A stretch of DNA of 64,000 bases from Herpetosiphon sp042688385 (GCF_042688385.1 NZ_JBHUPY010000001.1:968137-1032136); one strand, 5' to 3'. Counted from the first letter of the stretch, positions 32,413 through 41,767 are shown. Notes: generated by a model not told the origin, from the sequence alone. Numbers and translations are program-made.

Positions 32413-33159
32413 ATGGACGAGGTTAACCAGCTTTCAACCCTTGTGCTTTCACCGCGCTATACGCCAGATTCACAGGCCTTGTGGCGGGCGGCAATTCAAC
32501 GTGGCTGGCATGTTCAGCGGCTTACTCATTGGACAGAGCCGCCACCAGTGCCGATTAATGCTCCCGTTGTGCTCTACCTAGAGGGTGGATTTGCCCACAC
32601 GATCGCAGAATCGTTGGGTCTGAAGCTCCCAGAACCGCCAGATAACTGGCTACCACAACTTCCTATGCAGTATCGCCAGCGCCAGATTCAATTAACGACC
32701 ATGGAAGCTGCTCAGGCTCTGCTACCAGCCTTTGTAAAACCGCCAAACGATAAACGTTTTCCAGCCAAGGTGTATATGCCAAATGACGAACTGCCTACTG
32801 GCGCGGTTGATCTTCCAGTGTTGGTAGCGGAAGTGGTGGTTTGGGAGAAGGAATTTCGCTGCTTTGTGCTTGATCGTCAATTACGTACTGCTTCGCTCTA
32901 TGCGCGCTATGCTGCGCCCCAAGATGAAGCTGATTTTGCATGCACTGCCGAGGAATATGCTGAGCTTGAGCACTTTTTGCAGCGGCTTTTTGCCGATGAG
33001 TTGGTTGAACTTCCGCGTGCTGTGGTCATCGACGTTGGCGTAATTGCAGGACGCGGCTGGGCAGTGGTTAAACTTAACGCAGCCTGGGGAGCAGGCATCT
33101 ATGGCTGCGATCCTGCGCAAGTGCTTGAGGTTGTGCGCTATGCAACTGAACCCTTGTGA
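32413..33159 (+). CDS. ATP-grasp (R2K-like) domain protein
   Basis: 248 aa. A poorly conserved N-terminal pre-grasp half (residues 1-100, VLSPRYTPDSQALWRAAIQR) is followed by ATP-grasp features: AFVKPPNDKRFPAKVY with the Lys of the nucleotide site, EVVVWEKEFRCFVLD containing the conserved E-x-R strand, and AVVIDVGVIAGRGWAVVKLN plus AAWGAGIYGCDP at the metal-binding end. This order fits the R2K clade of ATP-grasp ligases, a group noted for unusual contexts such as phage and peptide-tagging systems. The ligation substrate is unknown. ATG at 32413. A small unknown gene follows after 21 bp, probably in the same transcript. Confidence 0.7.
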   Translation: MDEVNQLSTLVLSPRYTPDSQALWRAAIQRGWHVQRLTHWTEPPPVPINAPVVLYLEGGFAHTIAESLGLKLPEPPDNWLPQLPMQYRQRQIQLTTMEAAQALLPAFVKPPNDKRFPAKVYMPNDELPTGAVDLPVLVAEVVVWEKEFRCFVLDRQLRTASLYARYAAPQDEADFACTAEEYAELEHFLQRLFADELVELPRAVVIDVGVIAGRGWAVVKLNAAWGAGIYGCDPAQVLEVVRYATEPL

Positions 33160-33180
33160 TATATGGAGCTTTACTGAAAT

Positions 33181-33549
33181 ATGGTTGGCATGAATTATAC
33201 TCGATGGATTGAAGCGAATGGATTAAGGTGGTTGTGCGCCAAGCATCAGCCAATTGCGCAATTGATTCCTATCAGCGATGATTTTCCATGGCGCTATTTT
33301 CAGCTCCAGCGCTTACCAGCCTACGCCAGCTATAGTTCCATGTTTGCGCTCGAATGGGCCTTGTGCCAAGCAGATACCAATCGATCTCAGGCTTCGATTG
33401 CCCTCAAGCTGCAGGACTATATGCGCCAGTATACCTACGTTGTGTATGGTCAGCCAGGCGATTTTATTCTGTGGCGAGGATATTATGCCCACTGTGATGG
33501 CCAAACTATCTGGTTTAAGCGTGGAACTCACACGCCAATCCAAGCCTAA
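33181..33549 (+). CDS. Hypothetical protein next to ATP-grasp gene
   Basis: 122 aa, rich in aromatic residues (12 Tyr, 6 Trp by eye), with the C-terminal segment YTYVVYGQPGDFILWRGYYA and LEWALCQADTNRSQASIALK in the middle. I do not recognise a family. Start is ATG 33181 or 33190; GGAG at 33164 is rather distant. It may be a substrate or partner of the ATP-grasp enzyme because of the 21-bp gap, but nothing in the sequence proves this. Confidence 0.55.
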   Translation: MVGMNYTRWIEANGLRWLCAKHQPIAQLIPISDDFPWRYFQLQRLPAYASYSSMFALEWALCQADTNRSQASIALKLQDYMRQYTYVVYGQPGDFILWRGYYAHCDGQTIWFKRGTHTPIQA

Positions 33550-33683
33550 GCTCATTGGAAGCGTCCGCAAGATCGATGTTGCCATCGCCCGAATTGACGA
33601 GGGCCATTCATCCAGATTAACCCTGTGGTTTAGCGCTGGCTTGGCTATAGTTGGGCTATAACTTTTGATTTAAGGAATAGCCT

Positions 33684-34688
33684 GTGAATACACAACCAAA
33701 ACGTTCGCTGTTACGGCGGATTGGGCGCTGGATGCGTTGGATTGGCCTCTTGCTTGTTGGTTTGCTGATTGGGGGCTGGTTTTTCCAACGTTGGGCCAGC
33801 CAGCGTGATCGCCAACGCTTTTTGCCTGCCGAGCAGCAAATCATGGTCAATGGCCATGCGATGCGTCTCGTTTGCTTGGGGAGTGGCAGCCCAACCATCG
33901 TGCTCGAAGCAGGTTTAGGCGATAACGCCGATGTTTGGGGCTTGGTTCAATCTGCATTGGCCGAAAGCTATCGGGTTTGTGCCTATGATCGGGTTGGCAT
34001 GGGTTGGAGCGAAGCGGTCGCAGGCAAGGCCGATAGTGGCTCGGTTGCCCAAACTTTGCACGAGCTACTCAACCAAGCCAAGCTTGCAGGGCCATATGTG
34101 TTGGTTGGCCATTCTGCTGGCGGCTTGTATATCCGCGACTATGCCCAGCGCTACCCTGACGATGTGGCTGGTTTGGTGCTGGTCGATTCATCGCACGAGC
34201 AGCAGCAACAACGCCAACCAAAGCTGGCTGAAGATCCCTTTACTGTGATGAGTCAAGCAATGCAGGTGTGTGATGTGATTGCCCCCTTTGGCATTATTCG
34301 CCTACTTGGGATTTTTGACCAATCGCAAGCGACCTATGCCAAGCTGCCAGCGGCAAATCAAGCCTCGATTAGCGCCAGTTACTATCAAAATGCTACCTGT
34401 GAATCGCTCGCAGCAGCGTTGCAAGCAGTGCAGCAGGATCTGAATCAGGCCCAAGCGCCGCAATCGCTTAACGACCTGCCATTGGTTGTGCTCACCCGTG
34501 GTATGGCAGAGCCAGCAATGACCGAGGAATTTGAAAAGGTTTGGGATGAATTGCAACGCGAATTGACCCAACTTTCGAGCAATAGCCAGCAGCAAATTGC
34601 TGAACACAGCGGCCATTACATTCATCTTGATCAGCCAGAGCTTGTGATTGATGCGGTGAAATGGGTGGTGGGCCAACAAGCCAAATAG
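33684..34688 (+). CDS. Alpha/beta hydrolase with N-terminal membrane anchor
   Basis: 334 aa. An N-terminal anchor (IGLLLVGLLIGGWFFQRW, about residues 14-31) places the catalytic domain outside the membrane. The hydrolase fold shows an oxyanion region IVLEAGLGDNADVWGLVQ, the nucleophile elbow VGHSAGGLYIRDYA, acid residue near LVVLTRG, and the C-terminal catalytic His in EHSGHYIHLDQPE. GTG start at 33684 with AAGGA 7 bases upstream. The substrate is unknown. Stand-alone gene, 58 bp upstream of nadK on the same strand. Confidence 0.85.
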   Translation: MNTQPKRSLLRRIGRWMRWIGLLLVGLLIGGWFFQRWASQRDRQRFLPAEQQIMVNGHAMRLVCLGSGSPTIVLEAGLGDNADVWGLVQSALAESYRVCAYDRVGMGWSEAVAGKADSGSVAQTLHELLNQAKLAGPYVLVGHSAGGLYIRDYAQRYPDDVAGLVLVDSSHEQQQQRQPKLAEDPFTVMSQAMQVCDVIAPFGIIRLLGIFDQSQATYAKLPAANQASISASYYQNATCESLAAALQAVQQDLNQAQAPQSLNDLPLVVLTRGMAEPAMTEEFEKVWDELQRELTQLSSNSQQQIAEHSGHYIHLDQPELVIDAVKWVVGQQAK

Positions 34689-34746
34689 CGAGCGGCCTAG
34701 TGAGTGTGTTATGATGCAGCGCAGAATGGCCACCACAGGAGGCGCT

Positions 34747-35574
34747 ATGCAAACGATTGGCGTTTTATACAATCCCCTTGTGCCTGCAACAGCCCAAGCA
34801 GGGGAACGAATCGCGGCTTGGTTAGGCGAACGGGGGTTAAGTGTGTGGCTAGGCACATCGCAAAGTGCCCGCGATGAGCCAGAGTTGGTCGCACCCTGCG
34901 AATTGTTGTTGGCGTTGGGCGGCGATGGCACAGTGTTAAGGGCAGCCCGAGTAGGTATCACCCACAATATGCCAATTTTGGGCGTGGCGATGGGCCACCT
35001 GAGCTTTATGGCCGAAGTAACCGAAGAATCAGTTTTTGAAGGGCTTGAAGTGTTGCTCAACGGTGGCGGTTGGTACGATCAGCGGACATTGGTACGAGCA
35101 CGGGTTTTGCGCCAAGGCCAAGAAATCTACAACGATTTGGCCTTAAACGAGGTGTTGCTTTCGCGCCGTGATGTAGCGCGCGTCGTCCATGTTTCGGTTG
35201 CGATCGACGACATGCCACTGACCAGCTATCGGGCTGATGGGGTCTTGGTTTCAACCGCAACTGGTTCGACTGCCTATGCCTTAGCGGCAGGCGGGCCGGT
35301 GCTCGACCCGCGTTCCGATTCGTTGTTGTTGGTGACGGTGGCTGGCCACTTAACCAGTTTGCCAGCGCTGGTGTTGCCGCCAGCAACCAAAATTACATGG
35401 ACATTGGCCCGTCATCATCCGACGATTATTAGCCTTGATGGCCAGTGGTCGTTTCCGATCGAGCCTGAGGACCAGATTGAGGTGACGCGCGCAGAAGAAA
35501 TTTGCCGCTTCGCCCATGTCTATCCGCAAGCCCATTTCTATCAGACGCTTACTCAGCGTTTACGTCGTCAGTAG
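34747..35574 (+). CDS. nadK: NAD kinase
   Basis: Phosphorylates NAD to NADP. 275 aa with the GGDGT motif at residues 58-62 (LALGGDGTVLRAARVG), the second conserved block YRADGVLVSTATGSTAYALAAGGPVLDP, and SLDGQWSFPIEPEDQIEV near the C-terminus. ATG at 34747 follows AGGAGG with 4-base spacing; the 12-codon longer start is rejected. Its 3' end overlaps the convergent unknown gene by 26 bp. Confidence 0.93.
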   Translation: MQTIGVLYNPLVPATAQAGERIAAWLGERGLSVWLGTSQSARDEPELVAPCELLLALGGDGTVLRAARVGITHNMPILGVAMGHLSFMAEVTEESVFEGLEVLLNGGGWYDQRTLVRARVLRQGQEIYNDLALNEVLLSRRDVARVVHVSVAIDDMPLTSYRADGVLVSTATGSTAYALAAGGPVLDPRSDSLLLVTVAGHLTSLPALVLPPATKITWTLARHHPTIISLDGQWSFPIEPEDQIEVTRAEEICRFAHVYPQAHFYQTLTQRLRRQ

Positions 35575-36310
35575 CCTGTTCGCTGGCGAGCCATGTTTGA
35601 TAGCGCTGCAAGAGCAAGCCGCTGGTCTGGCGATAATCAGCCCACTGTTTATCCAGCGGCGTAAAGGCTTGCTCAAGCGCTTGCCATAAATTATCTGGTA
35701 ATGCTGAGGTTGGTTGGAGGCGCAAACTGCCTGCAACCGCCTCGACCACTTTCATACAGCGCCGCGCAGGATGCTGCATCAACACCTCGGATAAGCGCCA
35801 ACCGCGCAAGGCACTCAACAAGGTCAAGGCTGTATAGATGCCACTCGAACGCCCCATCGCATCTAACAACGAGCTAGCTGCTGGCTCGCTTTGCTGGCTT
35901 TGCCAAGTGTAGCGCCAGGCCAAACCATCGAGCGTATGCCCAATCGCCACACTCACCAACATCAAATCGCCGCTGCTGAAGGCTGGTAAGCGCGGCAAAT
36001 TGCCCACAAAATCGCTTAAGGCTTGGCCAAGCACTGATGTGCCCGCCGAACGGTTTTCGGCTACTGCCCGTAATCCTCGCCAATAGCGCTGCGCTTGCTC
36101 AATATTCAAATCAAGGTACGTTAATGTGTGATGTTCAAGCATCAAAAGCCATGTAAACCAACGCCCAATCACCGCTGCCTCGCTTAGGCTGCGAAATGGC
36201 GCTAAATGGTGTAAAAGCTGGGTCGCACGGGTCACATGCTCTAAATCGGCGTGGGTATAACTGCCCATCCACGTGAGCAGCATTGGGTCAGGCAAGGCAT
36301 GTTCATTCAT
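35549..36310 (-). CDS. Hypothetical alpha-helical protein
   Basis: 253 aa, predominantly helical with many Leu and Trp (RWFTWLLMLEHHTLTYLDLN, ALTLLSALRGWRLSEVLM). No signal peptide, no metal or nucleotide motif. I do not recognise a family. Codon use is like its neighbours and the start ATG at 36308-36310 is preceded by an AGCACCCTTATG context without a strong site. Convergent with nadK, with a 26-bp overlap of coding ends. Confidence 0.6.
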   Translation of the reverse strand: MNEHALPDPMLLTWMGSYTHADLEHVTRATQLLHHLAPFRSLSEAAVIGRWFTWLLMLEHHTLTYLDLNIEQAQRYWRGLRAVAENRSAGTSVLGQALSDFVGNLPRLPAFSSGDLMLVSVAIGHTLDGLAWRYTWQSQQSEPAASSLLDAMGRSSGIYTALTLLSALRGWRLSEVLMQHPARRCMKVVEAVAGSLRLQPTSALPDNLWQALEQAFTPLDKQWADYRQTSGLLLQRYQTWLASEQATDDVNAE

Positions 36311-36355
36311 AAGGGTGCTCCATCAATTGGCATGACTTTAGGTTGGATTATTCTT

Positions 36356-36502
36356 ATTCCCTCACCCCCCAGCCCCCTCTCCCGTGGCGCGGGCGAGGGG
36401 GAGCAACCGTGTTTCCACCGATGAATTGCGAAAGAACCATCGGTTTAAAGCCCCTCGCCCGCGCCACGGGAGAGGGGGCTGGGGGTGAGGGGCTACATCC
36501 AA
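36356..36502 (+). repeat. MITE-like GC-rich element, copy e (core only)
   Basis: About 147 bp: CCCTCACCCCCCAGCCCCC...CGGGCGAGGGGGAGCA, an AT-richer centre with GTGTTTCCACCGATGAATTGCG, then AAGCCCCTCGCCCGCG...GGGGGTGAGG as the inverted half. The outer TGTACTGG-like termini are missing. The 306-bp gap 36311-36616 holds this plus the promoter region of the DUF255 gene. Confidence 0.7.
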
Positions 36503-36616
36503 TTCATGATGATAAGCATTGTGCTTGTTCCAATCAGCAGCGAAAGTTAGCATTCCATTAATCTCCTCGGCGCTAGACCTGCTATATACTACGTATAGCT
36601 TAGTTAAGGAGCCGTT

Positions 36617-38662
36617 ATGGCAAATCGTTTAATTCATGAAACTAGCCCCTACTTGTTGCAACACGCCGAAAACCCCGTCGATTGGTATGCGTGGGGCGAA
36701 GAAGCCTTGCAACGCGCCAAACAAGATGATAAGCCAATTTTATTAAGCGTGGGTTATAGCGCCTGCCATTGGTGCCATGTGATGGCCCATGAATCGTTTG
36801 AAGACCCAGCAACCGCCGCTGTGATGAATGAATTGTTTGTCAATATCAAGGTTGATCGCGAGGAGCGGCCTGATATTGATTCGTTATATATGGCCGCTGT
36901 GCAAGCCATGACCCGCCACGGCGGCTGGCCGATGACGGTCTTTTTAACGCCCGATGGCGCGCCGTTTTATGGCGGAACCTACTTCCCGCCAGAACCACGC
37001 CACAATATGCCATCGTTTCAACAGGTCTTGCATGGCGTGGCCGAAGCCTATCGCGACCGCCGCGAAGAGGTGTTTCATAGCGCCGAGCAGATGCGCGAGC
37101 ATTTGCAAGATATTTTGAGCTTTGATCTCGAAAAAGTTAAGCTCAGCAAAAGCCAGTTGAATGTTGCTGCTCAACGTCAAATGAGCCAATTCGATAGCCG
37201 TTTTGGTGGCTATGGCGGCGCGCCCAAATTTCCCCAAGCCTTGATTTTTGGCATGGTCTTGCGCACTTGGCTACGCAGCGAGGATCAAGATGCACTTAAT
37301 CAAGTGACCCAAACCTTGCAAGCGATGGCCAATGGTGGCATGTACGATCAGCTTGGCGGCGGTTTTGCCCGCTATTCGGTCGATGCCCAGTGGTTGGTAC
37401 CGCACTTCGAGAAGATGCTCTACGACAATGCGTTGCTCACTCAGCTGTATCTCGAAACCTACCAAGCTACCCACGAGCCGTTCTATCGCCGCATAGCCGA
37501 GGAAAGCATCGGCTATATTTTGCGCGATATGACCAGCCCTGACGGCGGTTTTTATGCAGCAGAAGATGCTGATAGCGAAGGCGAAGAAGGCAAGTTCTAC
37601 GTTTGGAGCTTGGCCGAGATTCAGCAATTGCTTAGCCCTGAAGATGCAGCGCTCGCCCAATTGTATTGGAATATTCAGCCAGAAGGCAATTTCGAAGGCC
37701 ATTCGATTTTGTATGTGCCGCAAGAGCCTAGCGTGGTTGCCAAAGAGCTGAGCATTAGCGAAGAAGATTTGGCTCAGCGCATCGCCGCGATTCGTGCCAC
37801 GCTCTTGGCCCAGCGCAATACCCGCATTCGCCCAGGCCGCGATGAGAAAATGTTGGCTTCGTGGAATGGCATGATGTTGCGTAGTTTGGCCTTTGCGGCG
37901 AATGTTCTCGACAACGAGGAATATCGCGCGGCGGCAATTCGCAATGCAGAATTTATCACCAGCAAGCTCTATCAAGATGGCCAGCTGTATCGCTCCTACA
38001 AAGATGGCCAAGCTAAATTCAAAGGCTACCTCGAAGATTATGCGTGTGTCGCCGATGGCATGATTGCATTGTATGAGGCAACTTTTGATCTGCGCTGGTT
38101 GCAGGTGGCGATTGAATTGGCCGAAAGTATGACCGAGCGCTTCTGGGATGAAGAGCAACGCAGCTTCTTCGACACAGCCAGCGATCACGAACAATTGATT
38201 ACGCGGCCTCGCGACCTCTACGACAACGCCACGCCAGCAGGCAATTCGGTGGCGGTTGATGTGTTGCTGCGGTTGGCAACCCTGCTTGATCGCTATGAAT
38301 ATCGCCAATATGCTGGAACTGTGTTGTCTAATTTGAGCGGCGCGTTGATTCAGTTGCCTGGTGCGTTTGGGCGCTTGCTGGCTGCCGCCGATTTTGCCTT
38401 GGCCGAGCCACGCGAGGTTGCGTTAATTGGCGATCCAGCTGATCCGCAGTTCAAGGCTTTGTTGCAAGCAACCTACCGCAATTACCAGCCCAACAAAGTT
38501 GTCGCGGCCTGCAAGCCTGATGATCACGCGGCCCAAAGCCTGATTCCGTTGTTAGCTGAGCGACCCTTGCTTAACCAACAGGCCACGGCCTATGTTTGTG
38601 TGCGGCGGGCTTGTAAATTGCCAACCAACGATCCGAATGAATTAATCAAGCAATTAGGCTAA
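36617..38662 (+). CDS. Thioredoxin-domain protein, DUF255/YyaL (SSP411) family
   Basis: 681 aa. The N-terminal thioredoxin-like domain has CxxC at Cys50-Cys53 within GYSACHWCHVMAHESFED, followed by NIKVDREERPDIDSLYM and GGWPMTVFLTPDGAPFYGGT. The remainder is an (alpha/alpha)6-barrel like AGE/glycosidase families (WLVPHFEKMLYDNALLTQLY, DEKMLASWNGMML). Role unclear; family members are conserved widely. ATG at 36617 with AAGGAG 5 bases upstream. A strong terminator follows. Confidence 0.92.
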   Translation: MANRLIHETSPYLLQHAENPVDWYAWGEEALQRAKQDDKPILLSVGYSACHWCHVMAHESFEDPATAAVMNELFVNIKVDREERPDIDSLYMAAVQAMTRHGGWPMTVFLTPDGAPFYGGTYFPPEPRHNMPSFQQVLHGVAEAYRDRREEVFHSAEQMREHLQDILSFDLEKVKLSKSQLNVAAQRQMSQFDSRFGGYGGAPKFPQALIFGMVLRTWLRSEDQDALNQVTQTLQAMANGGMYDQLGGGFARYSVDAQWLVPHFEKMLYDNALLTQLYLETYQATHEPFYRRIAEESIGYILRDMTSPDGGFYAAEDADSEGEEGKFYVWSLAEIQQLLSPEDAALAQLYWNIQPEGNFEGHSILYVPQEPSVVAKELSISEEDLAQRIAAIRATLLAQRNTRIRPGRDEKMLASWNGMMLRSLAFAANVLDNEEYRAAAIRNAEFITSKLYQDGQLYRSYKDGQAKFKGYLEDYACVADGMIALYEATFDLRWLQVAIELAESMTERFWDEEQRSFFDTASDHEQLITRPRDLYDNATPAGNSVAVDVLLRLATLLDRYEYRQYAGTVLSNLSGALIQLPGAFGRLLAAADFALAEPREVALIGDPADPQFKALLQATYRNYQPNKVVAACKPDDHAAQSLIPLLAERPLLNQQATAYVCVRRACKLPTNDPNELIKQLG

Positions 38663-38668
38663 ATCGTG

Positions 38669-38708
38669 AGCGCAGTTTGAACTAAAACCTCGAACTGCGC
38701 TATTTTTT
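38669..38708 (+). terminator. Rho-independent terminator after the DUF255 gene
   Basis: 9-bp perfect stem AGCGCAGTT / AACTGCGCT with a 15-base loop followed by ATTTTTT. It overlaps the region just before the next gene's ribosome site (GAGG 38709-38712). Confidence 0.85.
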
Positions 38709-38716
38709 GAGGATGT

Positions 38717-39361
38717 ATGCGAGACTACATTTTTCGGCTGATCGAACAATTTGGCCTGATTTGGCGCAAGATTGTGCGGTTGCGCGAGGCTGGCTCGGTC
38801 GAAGAAGCCCAAGCAACAATTAATACCGCCTATCGTGATTTATTCGATACCAATAGCCATTTCATCGATTTGCTACCCGATGAAGATTTGCTCAAGCTGA
38901 TTCAATATGAAGATACGATCGATATTGATCGTTGTGCGGTGCTGGCTGCCTTGCATGTTGCCGAAGGCCAATGCTTCCAAGAACAAGCCATGATCGATGA
39001 AGCCTATCGGCGTTTTGATCGGGCTTTGCTGCTCTATGGTGCTTTGGTGCGTTCGGGCCAGAAGATTCCGCCCGAAGTGCGCGAAGCAGCCAGCGCTGGG
39101 CTTGCCGAATTGAGCAATTACGAGTTAGAGCCTGCAACTCTTGATGATGCTTGGCGCGTCTATGCAGCAGTTGGTGATTATCCCAACGCCGATGATCATC
39201 TCTGGCAGTGGCTTGAGGCCACCGAATTTGCCGAAGCCGCATGTAGCGATGCTCAGGCGTGGTATCATCAATTGCTCACCAGCAGCGATGCAAGCCTTGA
39301 GCAATTGGGCTTGCCGCGTCAGGAAATCGAGCAAAGTCTCGCCCAACTCGACGCACGCTAG
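38717..39361 (+). CDS. Helical protein, DUF6483-like
   Basis: 214 aa, fully alpha-helical with TPR-like spacing. The opening MRDYIFRLIEQFGLIWRKI resembles the start of the DUF6483 group of small cytosolic helical proteins; this family name is from memory and uncertain. Acidic, no signal peptide, no catalytic motif. ATG at 38717 with GAGG 4 bases upstream. The next gene starts 28 bp later on the same strand, so the two may be co-transcribed. Confidence 0.6.
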   Translation: MRDYIFRLIEQFGLIWRKIVRLREAGSVEEAQATINTAYRDLFDTNSHFIDLLPDEDLLKLIQYEDTIDIDRCAVLAALHVAEGQCFQEQAMIDEAYRRFDRALLLYGALVRSGQKIPPEVREAASAGLAELSNYELEPATLDDAWRVYAAVGDYPNADDHLWQWLEATEFAEAACSDAQAWYHQLLTSSDASLEQLGLPRQEIEQSLAQLDAR

Positions 39362-39389
39362 CCTTGCACTCCAAGGGAGGTTTATTTCG

Positions 39390-40430
39390 ATGAAGATTGC
39401 AATTATTGGCACCGGTTGGGGTGCTCGCGTTCAGGTGCCAGCCTTTCGTTCGGCTGGGCTGAAAATCGTGGGTATCGCCGCCCAGAATTATGAAAAAACG
39501 CAGCGCGAAGCTGCCACTTTGGATGTTGAAGCCTTTGAAAACTGGCGTGATCTGCTGAGCAGCGATGCCGATTTGATTTCGATTGTGACTCCGCCTGGAA
39601 CGCACTGCGAAATGAGTGTGGCCGCGTTGCAGGCTGGCAAGCATGTGTTGTGCGAAAAACCAACCGCGCTCAACCAGCTTGAGGCTCAAACCATGCTCGA
39701 AGCAGCCCAAGCCCATCCTGAGCAATTAAGTTTGATCGATCATGAACTGCGCTTTTTGCCGATTTTTCAAATGGCGCGGGCGTTGATTAATGATAATGCG
39801 ATTGGCCAAATTCGCCATGTTAATAGCAGCGTGATCTTCTCATCACGCGCCGACCCACAACGGCCTTGGAATTGGTGGAGCGATAAAGAGCAAGCTGGTG
39901 GCGCGTGGGGCGCAATTGGCTCACATCAAATTGATATGCTGCGCTGGCTGTGTGGCGATTTTAGCTCGATTCGGGCCAGTTTACACACCTTTGTTGGCGA
40001 GCGCCCGCTTGATGATCAGCTCTTGCCAGTTACCAGCGATGATTTTGCCACCGCCCAAGTGCGCTTGGTCAATGGTGGTTTTGCTTCAGTGATGATTAGC
40101 GGCGTGGCAGCTTTGAACGAAAACGACCGCATGATCATCCATGGCGAACATGGCGCGATCAAAATTGAAGGTGCGCGTTTGTGGCACGCCGAGCGCGATG
40201 GCGAATGGCAAGAGCGCACGCCCGCCCACACCGTGGCAATTCCAAGTGAGATCAGCGGCAACTTTCCGGTGGGAACGGTCTATCTTGGCCATGCCTTGAA
40301 GGCCTACAGCCGTGGGCAGCACGATGCTTTAGCGCAAGCAGCAACCTTTGCTGATGGCTTGCTGACCCAAACTTTGCTCGATGCTGCCCATCGCTCCGAC
40401 GAAAACGATGGCGGCTGGATTTCGATTTAG
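39390..40430 (+). CDS. Gfo/Idh/MocA-family oxidoreductase
   Basis: 346 aa NAD(P)-dependent sugar or inositol dehydrogenase-like protein. Rossmann motif MKIAIIGTGWGARVQVPAF at residues 1-19, the family EKP motif in KHVLCEKPTALN, and a C-terminal Gfo/Idh domain with GGAWGAIGSHQIDMLRWL containing the active-site His. ATG at 39390-39392 with AAGGGAGG 9 bases upstream; a much longer ORF (from 39141) overlaps the previous gene and is rejected. Substrate not assignable. Confidence 0.88.
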   Translation: MKIAIIGTGWGARVQVPAFRSAGLKIVGIAAQNYEKTQREAATLDVEAFENWRDLLSSDADLISIVTPPGTHCEMSVAALQAGKHVLCEKPTALNQLEAQTMLEAAQAHPEQLSLIDHELRFLPIFQMARALINDNAIGQIRHVNSSVIFSSRADPQRPWNWWSDKEQAGGAWGAIGSHQIDMLRWLCGDFSSIRASLHTFVGERPLDDQLLPVTSDDFATAQVRLVNGGFASVMISGVAALNENDRMIIHGEHGAIKIEGARLWHAERDGEWQERTPAHTVAIPSEISGNFPVGTVYLGHALKAYSRGQHDALAQAATFADGLLTQTLLDAAHRSDENDGGWISI

Positions 40431-40433
40431 GTT

Positions 40434-40713
40434 ATTCCCTCACCCCCCAACCCCCTCTCCTACTGCACGCGGGCGAGGGGGAGCACCCGTTTTCACCACG
40501 CAATGCGGCAGAACCACGGGATTAAAGCCCCTCGCCCGCCACGTGGGAGAGGGGTTGGGGTGAGGGGATCTAAACCTACCCTTGAAAGCCAGCCCCCTCT
40601 TCTCACGGAAATGTGGGCGAGACTACTTCTCTAAGACCTAGAAATCATTGCAGAACCACCAACCAAAAAGCCCCTCGCCCGCGCCACGTGAGAGGGGTTG
40701 GGGTGAGGTGATC
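40434..40713 (+). repeat. MITE-like GC-rich element, copy f plus a second half copy
   Basis: 40434-40571 is a complete core (CCCTCACCCCCCAACCCCC ... GGGGTTGGGGTGAGGGG) with central ACCACGCAATGCGGCAGAACC. It is followed at 40588-40712 by a second, more diverged unit (CAGCCCCCTCTTCTCACGG ... GCGCCACGTGAGAGGGGTTGGGGTGAGG). The two sit head to tail, so this locus looks like a tandem insertion or partial duplication between the oxidoreductase and galT, which are convergent. Confidence 0.7.
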
Positions 40714-40722
40714 TTCAGCTTA

Positions 40723-41757
40723 CTAAGCTTTTGTCCAATGCAGGCTGGGCAAATCGCGCAGGCGTTGGGCGGCGGTTTCCGCGGTCAAATCGCGCTGGGC
40801 TTGGGCCAACATCTCGTAGCCAACCATAAATTTGCGCACCGTGGCTGAGCGCAACAATGGCGGATAGATATGCGCATGGACTACGTGATGAGCATAATCC
40901 TCGCCATCGCAGGGCGCATTGTGCCAGCCAAATGTATAGGGAAACGAGGTCTGAAAGAGGTTATCGTAGCGAATTAATGTATGGCTGAGCAAATCGGCAA
41001 GACTATCGCGTTCAGCGTCGCTTAATTCGGCCAAGGTGCTGACAGCGCGGCGGGGCAAGAGCATGGTCTCATAGGGCCAAACTGCCCAAAATGGCACAAC
41101 TGCCGCCCAATGCTCGTTGGCATACACCACCCGTTCATTCCGTTCTAATTCATGCTCGACATAATCAAGAAGGAGTGGTTGTTGATGTTGGGCGAAGTAG
41201 GCTTTTTGGCTGCGCTGCTCGCTGGCCACAATCGTTGGAATACTTTCGTTGGCCCAAATTTGGCCGTGCGGGTGCGGATTGCTCGCGCCCATGGCTGCGC
41301 CACGATTTTCGAAAATCTCGACATGCTTGATCCAATCAATCGCTGCTAATTCGCTAAATTGGCTGGCCCATAAATCGACGACCAAGCGAATATCGGGAAT
41401 CTCCATTTCGGCCAAGGTTAAATCGTGGCGGGGCGAGAAGCAGATAACCCGACAAATGCCGCGCTCGCTGTGGGCTTGAAACAATCCATCATCAAGCGTT
41501 GCGCTAGGACTATCGGGTAGCAAAGCTGCAAAATCGTTGGGGAAAACGAACGTGCTGGCATAGGTTGGGTTGATCTCGCCATTGGCGCGGGTTACGCCAG
41601 GGCACAAATAACATGCCGGATCAAAGGCTGGGCGCTGATCAGGAATGACTTTTTCAACTTGACCCTGCCATGGGCGGGCGGTGCGATGCGGCGAAACTAA
41701 GACCCATTCATCAGTAAGTGGGTTGTAACGACGATGTGGGGTATCACTGAGACTCAT
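40723..41757 (-). CDS. galT: Galactose-1-phosphate uridylyltransferase
   Basis: Leloir-pathway enzyme transferring UMP between UDP-glucose and galactose-1-phosphate. 344 aa. N-terminal RRYNPLTDEWVLVSPHRTARPWQG, a zinc-site CYLCPG block, and the catalytic HPHGQIW (GASNPHPHGQIWANE) with the nucleophilic His. HHVVHAHIYPPLLRS near the C-terminus matches the second family motif. ATG at 41755-41757 behind AGGAG. It follows the M24-like gene by 10 bp, so the two may share a transcript. Confidence 0.94.
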   Translation of the reverse strand: MSLSDTPHRRYNPLTDEWVLVSPHRTARPWQGQVEKVIPDQRPAFDPACYLCPGVTRANGEINPTYASTFVFPNDFAALLPDSPSATLDDGLFQAHSERGICRVICFSPRHDLTLAEMEIPDIRLVVDLWASQFSELAAIDWIKHVEIFENRGAAMGASNPHPHGQIWANESIPTIVASEQRSQKAYFAQHQQPLLLDYVEHELERNERVVYANEHWAAVVPFWAVWPYETMLLPRRAVSTLAELSDAERDSLADLLSHTLIRYDNLFQTSFPYTFGWHNAPCDGEDYAHHVVHAHIYPPLLRSATVRKFMVGYEMLAQAQRDLTAETAAQRLRDLPSLHWTKA

Positions 41758-41767
41758 TGGGTTGCTC

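Noticed and set aside
39141..39389. 83-codon extension of the Gfo/Idh/MocA protein
   Set aside because: Overlaps the preceding helical-protein gene; the Rossmann motif begins exactly at the ATG 39390 behind AAGGGAGG.
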